DNA from: Oscillibacter sp.
GTDB taxonomy: Bacteria > Bacillota > Clostridia > Oscillospirales > Oscillospiraceae
DNA: 20,935 nucleotides
Direction: 5' to 3'
Assembly (NCBI GenBank): GCA_009773995.1
Contig: VSMY01000039.1
Span: 1-20,935 of the forward strand
Shown here: piece by piece, positions 6,611 through 13,500 of the stretch
Layout: each line of letters opens with the position of its first letter
Numbering within the stretch: the stretch's first letter is position 1
Notes under the pieces: model-generated
What the model was told of the DNA's origin: nothing
The model's database searches: none
The model's input: the letters and a program-made list of their open reading frames with translations, nothing else
Program-made: the position numbers and the translations under genes

Positions 6611-8023
6611 TTATCCGTTGGCCTGTTTCTTCCTTTGGATTTCCGCGATGCGCTCCTCCGCCCCCCGCATGGTCTTGCGGAGGAAGATGATGCTCAAAAT
6701 CAGGGATACCACTTCCGAGATGGGGAAGCAGAACCACACCAGGTCCAGAATTCCCGTCTGGGCCAGCAGCCACGCCGACGGCAGCAGCGCCGCCAGCTGG
6801 CGGCAGACGGAGCAAATGAGGGTGTAAACCGGGTTGCCGATGGCCTGGCACACGGACCCGGCGATGATGTCGAAGCCCGCCAGCAGGAAGGAGTAGCTGA
6901 TGACCCGCAGGGCCACCGTGCCGATGGAGAGCATCTCCTCCGAGGCGTTGAAAAAGCCTAGGAGCGTGCCGGGAATCAGGTTGAAGGCGGCGCAGCCGGC
7001 GACCATGATGACCGTGGCCGTGACGGCGGTGAGCTGGAAGGTCTTGCGCACCCGGTCCAGCCGGGCCGCGCCGTAGTTATAGGAGACGATGGGCACCATG
7101 CCGTTGTTCAGGCCGAAGACCGGCATGAAGATGAAGCTCTGGAGCTTGAAGTAGGCCCCGAAGACCGCCGTGGCCGTGTCGGTGAAGGAGATGAGAATCT
7201 TGTTCATGCCGAAGGTCATGACGGACCCGATGGACTGCATGATGATGGAGGGCAGGCCCACCCGGTAAATCTCCCGGGCGATAAAGCGGTCCGGGCGGAC
7301 GTCCCGGAGGCGGAGGTGGATGTCCTTGTTAAATTTCAAATTCATCCACAGGCCGATGAGGGCCGCCACAATCTGGCCGAAGACCGTGGCCACGGCGGCT
7401 CCCGCCACCTCCATCCGGGGGAAGCCGAAGAGGCCGAAAATCAAAATGGGGTCCAGAATGATGTTGATGACCGCGCCGATGAGCTGGGTGATCATGGAGT
7501 ACACCGTCCGGCCCGTGGACTGGAGGAGCCGTTCGAAGCAGAACTGGCTGAAGATGCCGATGGAGAGCCCCAGGCAGATGCGGGCGTAGTCCGTGCCGTA
7601 GTCCACAATGGGCTTGATGTCCGTCTGGGCCAGGAAGAAGGGCCGGGCCAGCAAAATGCCGCACACGCCGAAGACCACGGCGCTGACCAGGAAAATGAAA
7701 ATGCCCGTGTTGGCGGCCCGGTCGGCCTGGTCCTGCTTCTTCTCGCCGAGGGACCGGGACAGCAGGGCGTTCATGCCCACCCCCGTGCCGCCGCCCACGG
7801 CGATCATCAGATTCTGGAGGGGGAAGGCCAGGGAGACGGCGTTCAGCGCGTCCTGGCTGATGCGGGCCACGAAGATGCTGTCCACCACGTTGTACAGGGC
7901 CTGGACCAGCATGGAGATCATCATGGGCACCGCCATGCCCGCCAGAAGGGGGGCGATGGGCATGACGCCCATCTTGTTCTCCTGAGGGGCGGGAGCGGAT
8001 GATTGCATTTTGTTGTCTTTCAT
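6611..8023 (-). CDS. MATE family efflux transporter
   Basis: This 470-residue polytopic inner-membrane protein has the usual MATE length. It contains about twelve hydrophobic segments in two related halves. PMMISMLVQALYNVVDSIFV lies near residues 30-50, and the typical second-half partner begins around PSIIMQSIGSVMTFGMNKIL. MATE proteins export cationic drugs, toxins or metabolites in exchange for Na+ or H+; the substrate here is unknown. I place the start at the ATG at 8023, behind AAAGGAT, because the reading frame above it crosses the terminator at 8061-8086 and is not conserved-looking. I see no clear promoter in the 37 bases between that terminator and the ATG, so expression may depend on read-through from prfB. 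The stop codon is shared with the ribosome binding site of tex. Confidence 0.93.
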   Translation of the reverse strand: MKDNKMQSSAPAPQENKMGVMPIAPLLAGMAVPMMISMLVQALYNVVDSIFVARISQDALNAVSLAFPLQNLMIAVGGGTGVGMNALLSRSLGEKKQDQADRAANTGIFIFLVSAVVFGVCGILLARPFFLAQTDIKPIVDYGTDYARICLGLSIGIFSQFCFERLLQSTGRTVYSMITQLIGAVINIILDPILIFGLFGFPRMEVAGAAVATVFGQIVAALIGLWMNLKFNKDIHLRLRDVRPDRFIAREIYRVGLPSIIMQSIGSVMTFGMNKILISFTDTATAVFGAYFKLQSFIFMPVFGLNNGMVPIVSYNYGAARLDRVRKTFQLTAVTATVIMVAGCAAFNLIPGTLLGFFNASEEMLSIGTVALRVISYSFLLAGFDIIAGSVCQAIGNPVYTLICSVCRQLAALLPSAWLLAQTGILDLVWFCFPISEVVSLILSIIFLRKTMRGAEERIAEIQRKKQANG

Positions 8024-8060
8024 CTCTAATATCCTTTCTGTATATGCGGGGCTTTGCGGA

Positions 8061-8086
8061 AAAAGAACGCGGCTTGACAGCCGCGC
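8061..8086 (-). terminator. Terminator inside the prfB-tex gene cluster
   Basis: Read on the minus strand, CGCGGCT (8085-8079) pairs with AGCCGCG (8074-8068) around a four-base loop, then TTCTTTTT follows. It lies 24 bases after the stop of the peptidase-like gene and before the MATE start, so it probably attenuates or ends transcription from the prfB promoter. Confidence 0.75.
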
Positions 8087-8109
8087 CTTTTGGGAAGCAG
8101 GGAGCGGGG

Positions 8110-8799
8110 TCACTCGGGGTAGCGGGTGTAGACGGCGCGGGTGGAATCGCCCAGCCAGCGGGGCTCGGCGTTCACCCGGGTGGGGTAATTGGAAACGGTA
8201 TCAAACCATTGGACCTTGCCCCCCACATTGCCGTCGGCGGTTCGGATACAGGGCAGGCCGCCCTGGTCGTGGGCGGTGGTCAGGGCGACATTGACGTGGG
8301 CCGCGGTGCCGTCGGGGTTGATTCGGAAGACGATGTCGCCGGGGCGCACCTGGGCGTTGTCCTCCAGTCTGCGGGCGGGATTGGCGGCGGGACCGAACAC
8401 ATAGTCGCTGAGCATGGCCGCGAAGGCTCCGCAGGCCTCCTCATGGGACAGCTGGTATTCCGCCACACAGGAGGCTCCTATGGACGCGCCCGGATCCGCG
8501 TCGTATACGTTGTTGCCGGAGTCCGCCCGGTCGAGGTAGGTCCAGGTCATGCCGCCGGGCCAGAGCTCCTTTGCCTCCGCCAGGAGGGTCAGGACGTTTT
8601 CCTCGGTGACGGGCCGGCCGTTCCGGAGGACGCCCGTGGGGTTTTGGCTGTCCGCAATGGACCAGGCGGTCCCGGTTTCGATGGGCATACTTGTCACGGC
8701 CGCGGTCCCCTCCTCCGTCTCCGGGACGCCGCCGCCCGCCGTGGCCGGGAGGGGGCGGGCCAGGCAGAGGACCAGGGTTAAAAGCAGAATCGGCTTCAT
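8110..8799 (-). CDS. Secreted CHAP/NlpC-P60-like cysteine hydrolase (putative)
   Basis: This 229-residue protein has a signal peptide (hydrophobic residues 4-16, cleavage probably after ATA at 19-21). No lipobox is visible. A papain-like fold is suggested by C123 in EACGAFAAMLSDYVFG, by RPGDIVFRI (152-160), by H168 in AHVNVAL and by DGN (189-191) before GGKVQWFD. These match the Cys, GD, His and Asp/Asn order of CHAP or NlpC/P60 enzymes, which hydrolyse peptidoglycan peptides or amides. I infer the activity from the motif order rather than from a named family. Only three bases separate the gene from prfB, and its ribosome binding site is weak (ATAAGG close to the ATG). It is therefore likely co-transcribed and perhaps translationally coupled. 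A terminator follows at 8061-8086. Confidence 0.68.
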   Translation of the reverse strand: MKPILLLTLVLCLARPLPATAGGGVPETEEGTAAVTSMPIETGTAWSIADSQNPTGVLRNGRPVTEENVLTLLAEAKELWPGGMTWTYLDRADSGNNVYDADPGASIGASCVAEYQLSHEEACGAFAAMLSDYVFGPAANPARRLEDNAQVRPGDIVFRINPDGTAAHVNVALTTAHDQGGLPCIRTADGNVGGKVQWFDTVSNYPTRVNAEPRWLGDSTRAVYTRYPE

Positions 8800-8802
8800 G
8801 CC

Positions 8803-9933
8803 TTATTTCTTGAGCTCGCCCGTGGCCAGCTGAGTCAGGTAGGCGTTCAAAAAGCCGTCCAGGTCCCCGTCCATCACGGCGTCGATGTTGGCGGTTTCAA
8901 AGGCCGTCCGGGTGTCCTTCACCATCTGGTAGGGCATGAAGACGTAGGACCGGATCTGGCTGCCCCACTCGATTTTCATCTGGACGCCCTTGATGTCGGA
9001 GATCTTCTCCGCGTGCTGCTGGGCCTTGAGCTCCAGGAGCTTGGCCCGGAGCATCTTCATGCAGTTGTCCTTGTTCTGGAACTGGCTCCGTTCCTGCTGA
9101 GAGGCCACCACGATGCCCGTGGGCTTGTGGATCAGCCGCACGGCGGAGGAGGTCTTGTTGACGTGCTGGCCCCCCGCGCCGCTGGCCCGGTAGACCTGCA
9201 TCTCGATGTCCTCGTCCCGGATTTCGATGCTCTCGTCGTTTTCCAGCTCCGGCATCACCTCGATGGCGGCGAAGGAGGTCTGGCGGCGGGCGTTGGCGTC
9301 GAAGGGGGAGACCCGGACCAGGCGGTGGACGCCGTTCTCGCTCTTGAGGAGGCCGTAGGCGTTTTCCCCCTCGATGGAGATGGCGGCGGATTTGATGCCC
9401 GCCTCGTCCCCGTCCTCGTAGTCCAGGATTTTATAGGTGAAGCCCTTCCGCTCCACCCAGCGGGTGTACATGCGGTAGAGCATCTGGGCCCAGTCCTGGG
9501 CCTCGGTGCCCCCCGCCCCGGCGTGGAACTGCAAAATGGCGTTGCATCCGTCGTATTCCCCGGAGAGGAGGGTGGCCATGCGGGTCTCGGCGGTCCGGTC
9601 CTCCAGGGCGGCGTACTCGGCTTTCAGCTCCTCCAGAATCTCGGCGTCGTCGGCCTCCTGGCCCATCTCGCACAGGGCGGTCAGATCCTCCCAGGCGGAA
9701 ATCAGCTTCTCCTGCTTGGCGATCTTGTTCTGGAGCTGCTTGAGCCGCTGCTGGACCTTCTGGGAGCGCTCCAGGTCGTTCCAGAAGCCGTCCTGGGCGG
9801 TTTCGTCCTCTAAGCGGGCGGCCTCCTGCCTCGCCGCCTCGATGTCCAGGGCGGCGGAGAGCTCCTCCAGCTCCGGCTTTAAGTCCCGGAGCTTTTGTTT
9901 GTAAGCGTCGTATTCAATCAAAGCCATGGTCAT
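8803..9933 (-). CDS. prfB: Peptide chain release factor 2
   Basis: RF2 recognises UGA and UAA stop codons and triggers peptide release on the ribosome. The 376-residue protein has the N-terminal helical domain, the anticodon-like tripeptide SPF (209-211, in RVSPFDANARRQTSFA) and the catalytic GGQ (254-256, in SGAGGQHVNKTSSAVRL). The SPF tripeptide separates RF2 from RF1. The whole protein is read in a single frame, so the programmed +1 frameshift found near codon 26 in many prfB genes is absent. Two ATGs compete, at 9933 and 9927, and GGAGA/AAGGA sequence suits either. A strong promoter lies directly upstream. It heads a minus-strand cluster with the peptidase-like gene, the MATE gene and tex. 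Confidence 0.97.
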   Translation of the reverse strand: MTMALIEYDAYKQKLRDLKPELEELSAALDIEAARQEAARLEDETAQDGFWNDLERSQKVQQRLKQLQNKIAKQEKLISAWEDLTALCEMGQEADDAEILEELKAEYAALEDRTAETRMATLLSGEYDGCNAILQFHAGAGGTEAQDWAQMLYRMYTRWVERKGFTYKILDYEDGDEAGIKSAAISIEGENAYGLLKSENGVHRLVRVSPFDANARRQTSFAAIEVMPELENDESIEIRDEDIEMQVYRASGAGGQHVNKTSSAVRLIHKPTGIVVASQQERSQFQNKDNCMKMLRAKLLELKAQQHAEKISDIKGVQMKIEWGSQIRSYVFMPYQMVKDTRTAFETANIDAVMDGDLDGFLNAYLTQLATGELKK

Positions 9934-9964
9934 TCTCCATCCTTACAGATTTCTCAGCCTATGT

Positions 9965-9993
9965 ATTATATAGGAGGGAAATTTATTTGTAAA
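9965..9993 (-). promoter_or_regulatory. prfB: Sigma-A-type promoter of prfB
   Basis: On the minus strand TTTACA (9993-9988) and a perfect TATAAT (9970-9965) are 17 bases apart. The start of transcription near 9958 gives a leader of about 25 bases. The toxin promoter diverges from it 35 bases away. Confidence 0.85.
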
Positions 9994-10027
9994 GAGAAAC
10001 CTTTTCCGGGGTTCGCAATCAGAAAAA

Positions 10028-10057
10028 TTGACAAAAAACACCGCCGCATGGTATGAT
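10028..10057 (+). promoter_or_regulatory. Promoter of the small toxin gene
   Basis: TTGACA (10028-10033) and TATGAT (10052-10057) are separated by 18 bases. The transcript should start near 10064, leaving an 84-base leader before the ATG at 10148. In the leader, CCCCTG (10091-10096) pairs with CAGGGG (10100-10105), and a further CCCC (10118-10121) can cover the purine-rich ribosome binding site. Confidence 0.75.
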
Positions 10058-10147
10058 ATTTCCGGCGCCGCTCTCAGGCAGGCGGCCGGTCCCCTGCGGC
10101 AGGGGGCAGCTTCTTGTCCCCTGATCGAGAGGAAGGGGGGCTGTTCT

Positions 10148-10234
10148 ATGATTACATATTCAGATCTCTTTGAGTTCTGTCTGGTCGTCATCGGCGTTTG
10201 CAGTCTGTTTCTACAGGCCCGTAAAAAGAAGTAA
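10148..10234 (+). CDS. 28-residue holin-like membrane toxin (type I TA candidate)
   Basis: The peptide has a short polar head (MITYSDLF), one transmembrane segment of about 15 residues (residues 8-22) and a basic tail (QARKKK). This is the pattern of the putative holin-like toxins common in Clostridia and relatives of TxpA/BsrG. Such peptides insert in the cytoplasmic membrane and are harmful when overproduced. The start follows GGAAGGGGGG at 10131-10140. A longer frame opening at 10028 is rejected because its ATG lies in the -35 box of the promoter. The TAA stop sits inside the stem of the terminator at 10231-10263, and a convergent antisense RNA covers the end of the gene, as in txpA/ratA. 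Toxicity is inferred, not shown by sequence. Confidence 0.78.
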   Translation: MITYSDLFEFCLVVIGVCSLFLQARKKK

Positions 10235-10310
10235 CCGCCCCTGGCTCCAACCGTGGCGGTTACTTCTTTGTAACTAGCAGGGGGCCGACCGTCTGCCGGC
10301 AGCGCCCTAT
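10223..10310 (-). ncRNA. Antisense antitoxin RNA to the 28-residue toxin
   Basis: A consensus promoter at 10317-10344 points toward the toxin gene. The predicted transcript is about 88 bases, from near 10310 to the U-tract TTCTTTTT below 10231. It is complementary to the last codons, stop and terminator of the toxin mRNA. Its 5' part can fold through GCCG/CGGC around 10283-10300, and its 3' end is the same stem used as the toxin terminator. The overlap of about 45-50 bases at the 3' ends matches RatA-type antitoxins. No reading frame is apparent in it. Confidence 0.75.
10231..10263. terminator. Shared bidirectional terminator of toxin mRNA and antisense RNA
   Basis: GTAACCGCC (10231-10239) pairs with GGCGGTTAC (10255-10263). 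TTCTTTGT follows on the plus strand and TTCTTTTT on the minus strand, so both transcripts can end in the same stem. The toxin stop codon (10232-10234) lies within the stem. Confidence 0.85.
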
Positions 10311-10316
10311 GGCTTT

Positions 10317-10344
10317 ATTATACACATTTCCGCCCCGTTGTCAA
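10317..10344 (-). promoter_or_regulatory. Consensus promoter of the antisense RNA
   Basis: On the minus strand a perfect TTGACA (10344-10339) and a perfect TATAAT (10322-10317) are 16 bases apart. It is the best promoter in the window, as expected for an antitoxin RNA that must exceed its toxin mRNA. Confidence 0.85.
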
Positions 10345-10393
10345 CCTGGGCAAGGGGGGCTTTTGTCACAATATGATACCAAAATGTTGCCGC

Positions 10394-10439
10394 TTGTTCA
10401 CAATTTGTTCACGATTACGGCGGCGGTTTCCGCTATGAT
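10394..10439 (+). promoter_or_regulatory. Activator-type promoter region of the 1413-residue SLH gene
   Basis: TTGTTCAC occurs at 10394-10401 and again at 10405-10412, 11 bases apart; the cores TTCACA and TTCACG are separated by five bases. Direct repeats on one helical face are typical sites for OmpR-class response regulators such as PhoP or WalR. A TATGAT (10434-10439) follows with no acceptable -35, which suits an activator-dependent promoter. Transcription would start near 10446, and the leader has a small hairpin TGGGA/TCCCA (10447-10459). The regulator's identity is unknown. Confidence 0.5.
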
Positions 10440-10500
10440 GTAGCAAGTGGGATTGTCCCATTTTGAAGATCCAATTTTCGGCAGGCACGGAGGTAACCTT

Positions 10501-13500
10501 ATGAACAGTTTTTGGAAGAGAAAAGTACCGGCGTTTTTCCTGACGCTGGTGATGCTGGCGAGCCTGGCCCCCGCCGCGCTGGCGGAGGAACATGTGGCGT
10601 CTCACGAACTTAACGACTGGAGAACGGTAAAGGAATCCACCTGTAAAGTCGCCGGTTCAAAAGAGAGGACCTGCAAAGCCCCCGGCTGCAATTATACGGA
10701 AACGGAGAACCTCCCTTTATTGGCCCACAGCTTCCCTGAGGTTTGGGCCTACAAAAATGAGACTCACCATCAAAAGGTCTGCGGGGTTTGCGACTATGAG
10801 GAGGTCAAGCCTCATGAGCCTACCGGCACGGGTCAGGAGACTCGTCACGCCACCTGTACGGAGCCCGGTGTGCGGACCTTCACCTGCAAAGTTTGCAAAA
10901 TGACCTATGTGCAAACCATCCCCGCTAAGGGGCACAGCACTACTCTGACCGCCGAGGGCAAATGCAAAGACTGCGGCTTACAGATCGCCCAGGTGGACAA
11001 CGCCACCTGCACCGTCACCTTCCGGGTGGGCAGCAGCACCTCCACGGAGACCGTGCGCAAAAACAGCGCCCCCAGCGGCCTTGCCAACCGGCCCGCGCTG
11101 AACAGCGTCTCCGGCGACCACATCTTTTACGGCTGGGTGCAGGGCAGCCTGTCCACGCCCGGCGCCCGGAATCAGGCCAAGGTAACCGCCGGGACCGTCG
11201 TCTCCGGCAATGTGACCTACACCGCCCTCTACAACCTGCGGGCCACGGGGCAGAACGCCTCCCTGGCCGTGGGGAATACCGGCGGCACGCTGGTGGGCGC
11301 GGGCATCCGGGACAAGGTGGCCGAGCTGTTCTATAAGCTCACCGGGGAGAGCAGCTTTTCTTACATCGACTTTTCCTCCACCAGCGGCAGCGGCGGAAAA
11401 ATCTACCACAACAGCCGGGAGGACTCGCTGAAGAGCCGGTACACCTACAGCGACCTGTCCAGCTATGTCTACTACGTTCCCTCCACGTCCAACGGCCTGG
11501 GCCTGGTCTACACCGCCGCGGACCAGTACGGCAACCAGATTTCCGGCACCGTTACCCTCTCCGGCACCCCCAAGAACTCCTCCGAGATCGTCCTCCGGGT
11601 GGCCCCCGGCGGCACGGTGAACTTCAAGGCGGTGCGGTTCAAGGAGGCCTATGAGGAGCTGGGCGGCAGAAACGCCCGGCTGGAGAGCGTGGAGTTCCGG
11701 GTGGGCAGCGACTACAAAAACTTTTACGGAAGCATTTACCGGAACAACAGCGCCCTCAGCGCCTCCGATCTGGACAAATATGAGTTCTATGTCGACGACG
11801 ACGACTATGGAGATTACGACCTGGAAACCCTCAGCTTCCGGGCGGACAGCCGGGCTGACGTAGGCGACGAGCTGGAAATCACCGTCCGGTACTATGACCG
11901 CTCCAACAATCCCTACAACGGCACCCTCCGCGTCATCATCGACAAAAACGGACGGCAGGAGGGCGAGGTGGTCTACCGGGTGGCTCCCGGCGGCTCCGTC
12001 ACCTTCAACCGCAGCGACTTCGACCAGGCGTTCCGGGACCTGGCCGGCACCGACCGGCTCCTGAGCTACATCGAGTTCGTCCCCGGCGACGCCTACACCT
12101 CCTTCGGCGGAAAGATCAGCGTCTCCGGACACTCCGATTTCACCAAGAACGAGCTGGGCAAAGAGGTGTTCTACTACTCCGAATACCGGAACAGCTATGT
12201 GATCGACGAGCTGATCTTCCGGGCCTCCAGCACTGCCCGGGACGGGGACAGCCTGGAGATTCCCTTCTGGGCCTGCCATGACAAGGACGACGAGGTAAAG
12301 TGCACCCTGCGGATTGTCATCGACAAGAACGGATCCCAGGACACGGTGACCCTGAACGTGGCCCCCGGCGGCACGGCCCGGCTGGACAAGGAAGCTTTCA
12401 ACAAGGTCTATCAGTACCTCTCCGACACCAGGCGGACCATCACCGCCGTGTCCTTCGAGGCGCCGGAGAGCTACCGGAACTTTGACGGCGCGCTGTACGT
12501 GAAAAACGATGAGCTCAGCTGGTCGGAGCTGAGCCACAACCAGAGCTGGTTTTACTACAGCTCCCGCGATGCGGGGCGGAACGACGATCTGCTGGAGGAC
12601 GTGACCTTCCAGGCGGACCGGAACGCCCGGGAGAACGCCAGCCTGGCCATCCCCTTCCGGGCCTATTACAGCAATGACCGGGAGGACTACGAGGAGGGCA
12701 CCTTCCGCATCGTGGTGACCTCCGAGGCCAACACCATCACCTACGAGGCGGCCCCCGGCGGCTCCGTCGTCTTCACCGCCGGCGACTTCGACCGGGCCTA
12801 TCAGACCATGTCCGGCACCAGCCGCACCATTAAATACGTGGCCTTCGAGGCGGGCAGCGACTACGCCAGCTTCGCCGGAAAGCTCTATGCCGGGAACGTG
12901 GCCCTGACCCGCAGCGACCTGACCTACAGCAAGAGCCAGTTCTACAACGGCACGCCCAACTACGGCGCCTACTCCATCGGCAGCCTCTACTTCCGGCCCG
13001 ACGCCGCGGCCAAGGACGGCAGCTACCTGACCATGCCCTTCCGGGCCTATTACGACAGCAGCGACTACGAGCAGGGCACGCTGAAACTGGTCGTGGGCTC
13101 CGGCGGCGACGTGTCCTACACCGTCACCCCCGGCAAGACGGTGAACTTCGACCGGACCAAGTTCGACGACTTCTTCCGCAAGACCTACTCCAGCTCCAGC
13201 CTGGACTACGTGGTCTTCGACGTGCCCGGCACCGCCGATTTTCCCGATTCCTCCGGCACCCTCTATACCGGGTACGGCACCAGCTACTCCGCGTCCTTTA
13301 GCCGCAGCGGCCTGCGGGACGTCCGCTTCTATTACAATTCCAACGACGCGGGCCGGAACGACTACGCCCTGAACGATTTGACCTTCGCCGCCGCCAGCTC
13401 CTTTATCAGCGGCAAGGTGTCCCTGCGCTTCACGGCCTACGGCACCAACGACCGGGAGGTGGAGGGCACCCTGGTCATCACGCCGGTGACGGCCTCCGTC

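Noticed and set aside
4873..6690. 605-codon plus-strand frame over tex
   Set aside because: It is a reverse-strand shadow with low-complexity composition and no ribosome binding site. Tex on the other strand is complete.
8024..8113. 30-residue N-terminal extension of the MATE transporter
   Set aside because: It would run through the intrinsic terminator at 8061-8086. The ATG at 8023 has a proper ribosome binding site.
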